Part shown: piece by piece, positions 55,648 to 64,000 of the stretch | How the letters are laid out: the number at the start of each line of letters is the position of its first letter | Numbering within the stretch: position 1 is the first letter of the stretch | Source: Pelodera strongyloides | Taxonomy: Eukaryota; Nematoda; Chromadorea; Rhabditida; Rhabditidae | Direction: 5' to 3' | DNA length: 64,000 bases | Assembly: GCA_036852015.1 (NCBI GenBank) | Contig: JAANDG010000346.1 | Span: 91,467 to 155,466 of the forward strand | Notes under the pieces: model-generated | Database searches by the model: none | Told to the model about the DNA's origin: nothing | Seen by the model: only the letters and a program-made list of their open reading frames with translations | Position numbers and translations under genes: made by a program

Positions 55648-55673
55648 AACCTATTCCGATCCTCTAAACAATA
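55648..55673 (-). promoter_or_regulatory. capg-1: splice acceptor and 16 base leader before CAP-G ATG (trans-splice candidate)
   Basis: On the minus strand TATTGTTTAG is followed by AGGATCGGAATAGGTT and the ATG. No upstream coding exon is seen, so this acceptor fits spliced-leader addition, as at the synaptotagmin start. Confidence 0.5.
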
Positions 55674-56469
55674 TTGAAATTAACACAAAACAATGGAAAA
55701 AAACCGCACACATACATTCGAAAGAACAAAAAAAAACACGAGATCGGTGGAGAATACCTTTACATAAAGCAGCCTCCAATAAGCTGGGCGATGTATGACA
55801 TTTATTTATTTAGAGATAAACAACATATTCACAAAGGCAACATCATTATAAAAACATCACTTGGATGGGGGGTGCAACACAAAACAACGCATGCACAATA
55901 AATTAAAAATTCAAACACGTAAATAAAAGGATGTACTCAACTACGCAGCAGTACAAATTACGAAACCTAAACATATTTCAGTCTTTTTGCGCATGAAATT
56001 GTATATAGCAATTACCTCCAATTGCTCATCGTTTACAGTAAGCTAATGAGACGCCACCGCGTCAAAATATTTGTGCCGTGAAAAAATGTGCCGTGAAAAA
56101 AAAAACATTTGCAGAAATGTGAAAAATAAACGGGCACAATTATTGATCAACAGAATACCTAAATACTTAACTATAGTTGTCGGCTATATTGGGATTGTTT
56201 CGTTGAAATAGGACACGTGCTGCTACCTTCAGTGTCTGAACACACTCATCGTTTTAAGCAAAATATAATTCTAAGAATGCTGCCACTTTATCTGATTACA
56301 ATCAGACCATCAGCAGCAATGAAGTTTATGCACAACGTGTAACAATCTTATTTCGTAAATGTAACAATATTTAATTACTAAAGCTGACTCTCAAAACGTA
56401 ATAATTCCAAATTCCAATGGATTAAACCGTTCATAACCGGGCGCTTACAAATTTACTATAAACGCGCAG
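55674..56469. other. upstream region of CAP-G
   Basis: AT-rich DNA between CAP-G and the tentative divergent gene. No palindromic element and no clear promoter motif seen. Confidence 0.5.
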
Positions 56470-59400
56470 ATGCTGGCTCCGCCTTGTTGCTTGGGTTTCT
56501 TGGCTGTTGTCGGTTTCGCCGGACATCATCGGTTTTCTGTGGCGCGGAGTGCATTTGTATCGGTATGTTAGGTATGTACTCCTAATTGTTCTCTTTTAAT
56601 ATAATTCTAAATAGTTACAGTTAGCTGGCTACAGCTACAGTTCCGAATAGATATAGCAAGTTTTCAAGTCTAGGACTTCAGAATTTATTGAAAGTTTTAT
56701 ATATACATATACTTTGACTTTCGTTGATAACTCTGTCTTTGTTCATTATTTATGCATACAGTGCAGCGCATAAGTATACGGGTACCCCCAAATCTAGTAC
56801 TAAAAAGCACTTTTTGAGAAAATCAACCATCCTACCAAATCGGGGATGGCCAAAAACCTAGTGACAAAAAAATTCAGCAAAAAATCAGAAGTTTCAGGCA
56901 AATTAGGGACATTAGGGTACGAAACCCCAAAAAACGCGCGTCATAAGTATTGAGGCAGGGGCGAAAAAATGTGTTTCTACAAGGTCTAGCGCAACCACTA
57001 AAATCAAGAATGCCCTCAAACCAAAACAGGATGATTTTCAGCATAAATAGTAATTTTTTCTTTAAATTATATTAATTTTAATTGCCCCACACTGTAAGTA
57101 AAAAAACTGAAATCCAGATTCCGCAAAAACCACCCACATCATCTTGTAGATCTTTTCATGACGAGTATTCCTGTAAAAAAATTATAATTTTAGGCGTACT
57201 CCGAAGGACGGTACGGCGTCTTGAAGTTAGGCAATTGCGAAGCTTAGTTTAAGGGGTACGCTAGGGATCAAAACAGCTCATTCGAGCGCACTTCAAGACG
57301 CCGTAACTTCCTTCGGAGTACGCCTAAAATTATAATTTTTTTACAGAAATTCTCGCCATGAAAAGATCTACAAGACAATATAAATGGTTTGTGCGAGCTC
57401 TGGATTTCATTTTTTGGCTTTCAATTTGGCGTCATTAAAATTAATATAATTAAATAATTTTTTTATTCTTTATGCTGAAAATCATTTTGTTTGGGTTTCT
57501 GGCGATGCTTGATTTAGTGGTTGCATTAGATTTCCTCCAAACCTAGTAGAAACACGATTTTTTGGGTGCCCATATACTTATGCGCTGCACTGTATATATA
57601 TTGTTTAAATGCTGAATTAAAATTTTCGTCATATCAATTAATCCATGTAGTGTAGGTTAGGTTGCATTCTCTTGTGATATTCCTGCGGCACCGTTGCGAA
57701 GCCGCAGGAATTAAGTAGGGTATACTAGCGTGAAGCTCAAATATTTTTCGTCATATCAATTAATCCATGTAGTGTACGTTAGGTTGCATTCTCTTGTGAT
57801 ATTCCTGCGGCACCATTGGGTAGCCGCAGGAATTAAGTACACAGGAAACCGAAAACTCCAAAAAAACTCGGATCATACCGTAGTCACACCAAAAAAACTC
57901 CGATCATGCTCCAAGAAAACTCGGATTAACTTGGCTCGCGCGAATTAGAAAACACTCCCCGTCCAAAAATTGGTCCCCACCATCCACAGGCAAATTAAAA
58001 GCAGCAATTAAAGGACATTGCTTATTACATCTAAATTCATTAACGAATCTTAAGTATATGTGAATACAATCTTGTATCAAAAATAACAGTGCTACAGCTC
58101 GCGATACACCTACCTACACGTATAAAAAATATGAGACAATATCGGAAGATGCTACCTATATAAACAAATAGACATTTCTAATAAGCTCAACAAAAAAAGA
58201 GAGCAAAGGGATAATAAAATATCAATAAATGAAAATGCTTAAAACCGGTTTAATTGTATTGGGCAAGGAACTGCAGAGGTAAAGAGATGTCCACTACCAC
58301 GGGACATATATGCTTAGGTAGAAAACTGCGTTCTCATCTATTATAAAATTTAGGAAATTGCAAAATTTCTGCATATAATTGTTGAATACACTACATGGCA
58401 GTGCAATTATCAACAAACGTTTAGTTGACACGAGGCAGTGGACAAGCCGACAAGCCTTCCACATTTCAAATAAATTCAGACTTTCTTCCATACAGACACG
58501 GTTAATGAGAATCCGAACTAAAATGACAGGAATGGACTGCTACCCTTGAAAAGGTATAACATAAAATATAAAAGATACCTCTCATCTCACGATACTTGGA
58601 AAGTCACGAGAGTTGTTGCAAACGTTTCATGAGACTACAACGGGTCTCGAGAGGCGAATTTTATTTCTTACACGATATCTTTTTGAAATTAAATTTTGTA
58701 CATAATTTCTATCCGTGCAACAGTTCTAATATACAAAAACTGTGTTAGGCAAAAAGCATAAAACAAAAACAAAACCAAATAACCGTTCTCTAACCAATAG
58801 TTGTGAGTTAACCTACAAATTATTTTGTTTCAAACAGTGTATTGTTTCCGCAAACCATCGGTTTTTACAAATCAGCATCCAAAATCACTTCCCATCTAAT
58901 TAGAGCATTTGTTTTGTTTACGATTATGATTTTATTCTGTCTCCTTTCCAAGATTTTTTGAGGTTGCCCTGTCTTTTTGGATAGCAAAGAACGCACGGAA
59001 GCTAACGCCCGCAGCGTGCGCTGCGGAGAGTGAGTACCCTACATAAGCAGTCGTACAAAAAACTGGCAGAACCACCCCTGTCAGAGACCATCAGTGTGGT
59101 CAAAAGTGACAAAATTGTATCGCATAAGTCAACTTCATGTGGCATATCGAGCATGTGTACACCTGTACACCATATGTCCTCTGATGCCAGCTAGTGGAGT
59201 CGGATAATTTCTTGAGAGTTGATGATGTCCAAAAATAAGCGGAAATCGTGATTTTTTTAGTATGAGGATGATTTGTACATCATTCGAAGGAGAATTTCAC
59301 GCTTGTAAACGTGGCGTGCCTCATTTGCTTTGATTGTTTTCATTTTTACAGCGAAAAAGCGCCTTGAAAACATTGAATTCGCGCAAAGAAATGAGCTTCG

Positions 59401-59476
59401 TAGAAGAATGCAACGAGGGAGTATATTGGCGCGTCTTAGGATGGAAATATTACACAGGCTTCAACATCGCATATGA
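56470..59476 (+). CDS. tentative three-exon small gene (94 aa), unknown function
   Basis: Possible exons 56470-56562, 58963-59029 and 59352-59476 join in phase. The N terminus is hydrophobic (MLAPPCCLGFLAVVGFAG), followed by a second apolar stretch (VALSFWIAKNARK) and a basic helical end (KKRLENIEFAQRNELRRRMQ, ARLRMEILHRLQ) with stop at 59474-59476. ATG directly follows GCGCAG. Donors are gtatgt and gtgagt, and the last acceptor is TTTTTACAG. The middle acceptor (TTTTTTGAG) is poor; a better one at 58981-58984 breaks the phase with exon 1. I do not recognise the protein. Exons 2-3 are more credible than exon 1. Confidence 0.3.
56759..57592. mobile_element. Tc1-like non-autonomous element (834 bp)
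   Basis: Terminal repeats CAGTGCAGCGCATAAGTATA at both ends, inverted, flanked by TA on each side. CAGTG termini and the TA target are the hallmark of Tc1/mariner elements. There is no transposase frame. The interior is a second, stronger fold-back: ATTATAATTTTAGGCGTACT and CGGCGTCTTGAAG with their inverses around 57240. Lies within the large intron of the tentative small gene. Confidence 0.88.
57619..57838. repeat. 122 bp tandem duplication, each copy with an 11 bp hairpin
   Basis: Copies 57619-57715 and 57741-57838 share TCGTCATATCAATTAATCCA, GTTAGGTTGCATTCTCTTGT and a hairpin ATTCCTGCGGC/GCCGCAGGAAT. The stem is identical in both while the 11-base loop differs (ACCGTTGCGAA versus ACCATTGGGTA). 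Confidence 0.8.
57839..58962. other. unassigned DNA
   Basis: CCAAAAAAACTC(G/C)GATCAT phrases repeat at 57855-57930. Otherwise AT-rich with no ORF, RNA or element I can support. Confidence 0.5.
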
Positions 59477-59934
59477 GTTTCTTGCGATGTGCATATACGA
59501 CCTTTAATTTTACATTTTTTGCTTCCGTCCCAAATGGCAGTCAAAACATCTTTTTCAAAGCTTTAGTGCCCTATTACATTCAATACGTTAACTTACGCCA
59601 AATAACTTAAGCAATCTGTGGTTCACGCTTTCAACAAAACATTGTTTGACTTCACAAATCACCACAGGCCACGCCCCCATGTGAGCGAAGCACCTCGCGC
59701 TCATAAAGGAAAAAAGGCTATCGAGAGCTTTAATTTATTATGTGTTATGTCTGTTGTGTACCAATGTTTATTTTTGTAACTTTAGGTCTACCCACGGACG
59801 GTTTCCGGATTGGACGGTGGGCCACGGAACTATACGAGGCAAACCAAACAAAGCTGACAAATTATGGACAAATTATGGACAAAACATCAGGTGTATTTGT
59901 ATTATTTTTTATTTTATTCCCCTGAATTTAAGTG

Positions 59935-62900
59935 TATATGATGCGTCTCATCAGAATATGAGTGTCGGGAGGTAACCTTCGGACGTCCTTCGGGGCGCGC
60001 CGATCGTTATCTCCGACGACATTCTAAAGTAGACGGGCCAACGGGCCTCAAAGTCTCAAGAATATGATGCGTCTCAGAATATGAGTGTCAGGAAGTAACC
60101 TTCGGACGTCCTTCGGGGCGCGCCGATCGTTATCTCCGACGACATTCTAAAGTAGACGGGTCTCAAGAATATGCTGCGTCTCAGAATATGAGTGTCAGGA
60201 AGTAACCTTCGGACGTCCTTCGGGGCGCGCCGATCGTTATCTCCGACGACATTCTAAAGTAGACGGGTCTCAAGAATATGATGCGTCTCAGAATATGAGT
60301 GTCAGGAAGTAACCTTCGGACGTCCTTCGGGGCGCGCCGATCGTTATCTCCGACGACATTCTAAAGTAGACGGGCCCTCAAAGTCTCAAGATGATGCGTC
60401 TCAGAATATGAGTGTCAGGAAGTAACCTTCGGACGTCCTTCGGGGCGCGCCGATCGTTATCTCCGACGACATTCTAAAGTAGACGGGTCTCAAGAATATG
60501 CTGCGTCTCAGAATATGAGTGTCAGGAAGTAACCTTCGGACGTCCTTCGGGGCGCGCCGATCGTTATCTCCGACGACATTCTAAAGTAGACGGGTCTCAA
60601 GAATATGATGCGTCTCAGAATATGAGTGTCAGGAAGTAACCTTCGGACGTCCTTCGGGGCGCGCCGATCGTTATCTCCGACGACATTCTAAAGTAGACGG
60701 GTCTCAAGAATATGATGCGTCTCAGAATATGAGTGTCAGGAAGTAACCTTCGGACGTCCTTCGGGGCGCGCCGATCGTTATCTCCGACGACATTCTAAAG
60801 TAGACGGGTCTCAAGAATATGCTGCGTCTCAGAATATGAGTGTCAGGAAGTAACCTTCGGACGTCCTTCGGGGCGCGCCGATCGTTATCTCCGACGACAT
60901 TCTAAAGTAGACGGGTCTCAAGAATATGCTGCGTCTCAGAATATGAGTGTCAGGAAGTAACCTTCGGACGTCCTTCGGGGCGCGCCGATCGTTATCTCCG
61001 ACGACATTCTAAAGTAGACGGGCCAACGGGCCTCAAAGTCTCAAGAATATGATGCGTCTCAGAATATGAGTGTCAGGAAGTAACCTTCGGACGTCCTTCG
61101 GGGCGCGCCGATCGTTATCTCCGACGACATTCTAAAGTAGACGGGTCTCAAGAATATGCTGCGTCTCAGAATATGAGTGTCAGGAAGTAACCTTCGGACG
61201 TCCTTCGGGGCGCGCCGATCGTTATCTCCGACGACATTCTAAAGTAGACGGGTCTCAAGAATATGCTGCGTCTCAGAATATGAGTGTCAGGAAGTAACCT
61301 TCGGACGTCCTTCGGGGCGCGCCGATCGTTATCTCCGACGACATTCTAAAGTAGACGGGTCAAAGTCTCAAGAATATGCTGCGTCTCAGAATATGAGTGT
61401 CAGGAAGTAACCTTCGGACGTCCTTCGGGGCGCGCCGATCGTTATCTCCGACGACATTCTAAAGTAGACGGGTCTCAAGAATATGATGCGTCTCAGAATA
61501 TGAGTGTCAGGAAGTAACCTTCGGACGTCCTTCGGGGCGCGCCGATCGTTATCTCCGACGACATTCTAAAGTAGACGGGTCTCAAAGTCTCAAGAATATG
61601 ATGCGTCTCAGAATATGAGTGTCAGGAAGTAACCTTCGGACGTCCTTCGGGGCGCGCCGATCGTTATCTCCGACGACATTCTAAAGTAGACGGGTCTCAA
61701 GAATATGCTGCGTCTCAGAATATGAGTGTCAGGAAGTAACCTTCGGGGCGCGCCGATCGTTATCTCCGACGACATTCTAAAGTAGACGGGCGGGCTCAAA
61801 GTCAAAGTCTCAAGAATATGATGCGTCTCAGAATATGAGTGTCAGGAAGTAACCTTCGGACGTCCTTCGGGGCGCGCCGATCGTTATCTCCGACGACATT
61901 CTAAAGTAGACGGGTCTCAAGAATATGATGCGTCTCAGAATATGAGTGTCAGGAAGTAACCTTCGGACGTCCTTCGGGGCGCGCCGATCGTTATCTCCGA
62001 CGACATTCTAAAGTAGACGGGCCTCAAAGTCTCAAGAATATGATGCGTCTCAGAATATGAGTGTCAGGAAGTAACCTTCGGACGTCCTTCGGGGCGCGCC
62101 GATCGTTATCTCCGACGACATTCTAAAGTAGACGGGTCTCAAGAATATGATGCGTCTCAGAATATGAGTGTCAGGAAGTAACCTTCGGACGTCCTTCGGG
62201 GCGCGCCGATCGTTATCTCCGACGACATTCTAAAGTAGACGGGCCTCAAAGTCTCAAGAATATGATGCGTCTCAGAATATGAGTGTCAGGAAGTAACCTT
62301 CGGACGTCCTTCGGGGCGCGCCGATCGTTATCTCCGACGACATTCTAAAGTAGACGGGTCTCAAGAATATGCTGCGTCTCAGAATATGAGTGTCAGGAAG
62401 TAACCTTCGGACGTCCTTCGGGGCGCGCCGATCGTTATCTCCGACGACATTCTAAAGTAGACGGGTCTCAAGAATATATGCTGCGTCTCAGAATATGAGT
62501 GTCAGGAAGTAACCTTCGGACGTCCTTCGGGGCGCGCCGATCGTTATCTCCGACGACATTCTAAAGTAGACGGGTCTCAAGAATATGATGCGCGTCTCAG
62601 AATATGAGTGTCAGGAAGTAACCTTCGGACGTCCTTCGGGGCGCGCCGCCGATCGTTATCTCCGACGACATTCTAAAGTAGACGGGTCTCAAGAATATGA
62701 TGCGTCTCAGAATATGAGTGTCAGGAAGTAACCTTCGGACGTCCTTCGGGGCGCGCCGATCGTTATCTCCGACGACATTCTAAAGTAGACGGGCCTCAAA
62801 GTCTCAAGAATATGATGCGTCTCAGAATATGAGTGTCAGGAAGTAACCTTCGGACGTCCTTCGGGGCGCGCCGATCGTTATCTCCGACGACATTCTAAAG

Positions 62901-64000
62901 TAGACGGTCTCAAGAATATGCTGCGTCTCAGAATATGAGTGTCAGGAAGTAACCTTCGGACGTCCTTCGGGGCGCGCCGATCGTTATCTCCGACGACATT
63001 CTAAAGTAGACGGGTCTCAAGAATATGCTGCGTCTCAGAATATGAGTGTCAGGAAGTAACCTTCGGGGCGCGCCGATCGTTATCTCCGACGACATTCTAA
63101 AGTAGACGTAGACGGGTCTCAAGAATAGAAATGCTGCGTCTCAGAATATGAGTGTCAGGAAGTAACCTTCGGACGTCCTTCGGGGCGCGCCGATCGTTAT
63201 CTCCGACGACATTCTAAAGTAGACGGGTCAAAGTCTCAAGAATATGCTGCGTCTCAGAATATGAGTGTCAGGAAGTAACCTTCGGACGTCCTTCGGGGCG
63301 CGCCGATCGTTATCTCCGACGACATTCTAAAGTAGACGGGCCTCAAAGTCTCAAGAATATGATGCGTCTCAGAATATGAGTGTCAGGAAGTAACCTTCGG
63401 ACGTCCTTCGGGGCGCGCCGATCGTTATCTCCGACGACATTCTAAAGTAGACGGGTCTCAAGAATATGATGCGTCTCAGAATATGAGTGTCAGGAAGTAA
63501 CCTTCGGACGTCCTTCGGGGCGCGCCGATCGTTATCTCCGACGACATTCTAAAGTAGACGGGTCTCAAGAATATGATGCGTCTCAGAATATGAGTGTCAG
63601 GAAGTAACCTTCGGACGTCCTTCGGGGCGCGCCGATCGTTATCTCCGACGACATTCTAAAGTAGACGGGTCTCAAGAATATGCTGCGTCTCAGAATATGA
63701 GTGTCAGGAAGTAACCTTCGGACGTCCTTCGGGGCGCGCCGATCGTTATCTCCGACGACATTCTAAAGTAGACGGGTCTCAAGAATATGCTGCGTCTCAG
63801 AATATGAGTGTCAGGAAGTAACCTTCGGACGTCCTTCGGGGCGCGCCGATCGTTATCTCCGACGACATTCTAAAGTAGACGGGCCTCAAAGTCTCAAGAA
63901 TATGATGCGTCTCAGAATATGAGTGTCAGGAAGTAACCTTCGGACGTCCTTCGGGGCGCGCCGATCGTTATCTCCGACGACATTCTAAAGTAGACGGGTC
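59935..64000. repeat. tandem satellite array, about 37 units of about 107 bp, truncated by the window end
   Basis: Units share TCTCAGAATATGAGTGTCAG, AGTAACCTTCGGACGTCC, TTCGGGGCGCGCCGATCG and TTATCTCCGACGACATTC. Counting the single GGCGCGCC per unit gives 37. The first unit is degenerate (CTCATCAGAATATGAG, GGGAGGT), marking the true left edge. Units differ mainly at ATGATGCG/ATGCTGCG and in the junction, which is either plain TCTCAAG or extended by CCTCAAAG or CCAACGGGCCTCAAAG. Two units lack the 11 bases around GGACGTCC. Between-unit identity is otherwise very high, so the array was homogenised recently. Confidence 0.97.

Noticed and set aside
61608..63122. 64-65 codon minus-strand frames (RMSSEITIGAPRR repeated)
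   Set aside because: They arise only where an 11-base deletion joins satellite units in frame; no evidence of translation.
59935..64000. CRISPR-like regular repeats
   Set aside because: Units are contiguous with no unique spacers, the repeat unit is about 107 bp and the genome is eukaryotic; this is a satellite.

Overview
The window is nuclear DNA of a nematode, most likely a rhabditid close to Caenorhabditis. Introns end in TTTCAG-type acceptors. Both first coding exons sit about 15 bases behind a splice acceptor, as expected for spliced-leader trans-splicing. Degenerate TTAGGC (nematode telomere) repeats occur inside the sequence. Intergenic and intronic DNA is packed with palindromic TTAA/TTTAAA-bounded elements of the kind known from Caenorhabditis. 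The species cannot be named from the sequence alone.

Layout. 1-6338: no recognisable gene; palindromic elements, CT/GA microsatellites and telomere-like blocks. 6354-31967 (+): a ten-exon synaptotagmin gene (404 aa: short N terminus, one membrane span, linker, C2A, C2B). Its third intron is 18.9 kb and holds a nearly complete CR1/Jockey-type LINE (about 11.4-15.2 kb) and many small elements, one of them split by a 1.45 kb insertion. 31968-34228: short space between convergent genes. 34229-55647 (-): a 34-exon gene for condensin subunit CAP-G (1277 aa), with a 184-residue charged N-terminal tail rich in CDK-type motifs. Its introns hold large fold-back structures, one carrying a tRNA-like sequence in each arm, and a partial triplication of one exon end. 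55664-59934: a possible small divergent gene (94 aa, tentative), a Tc1-like non-autonomous element and a duplicated hairpin. 59935-64000: a tandem satellite of about 37 units of about 107 bp that runs off the window end.

The exon models of the two main genes were assembled by hand. Reading phase is continuous at every junction and conserved residues match the families, so the coding calls are strong; UTRs, promoters and expression are not visible. The two genes are tail to tail and have no evident functional link (membrane trafficking versus chromosome condensation).

Most striking signals: an exact A AAA AAC slippery heptamer placed directly before the ORF1 stop of the LINE, with ORF2 open in the -1 frame; the phosphorylation-site-rich CAP-G N-terminal tail; a tRNA-bearing fold-back element; and an internal filled/empty-site pair that fixes the target of the palindromic elements as TTTAAA/TTAA.
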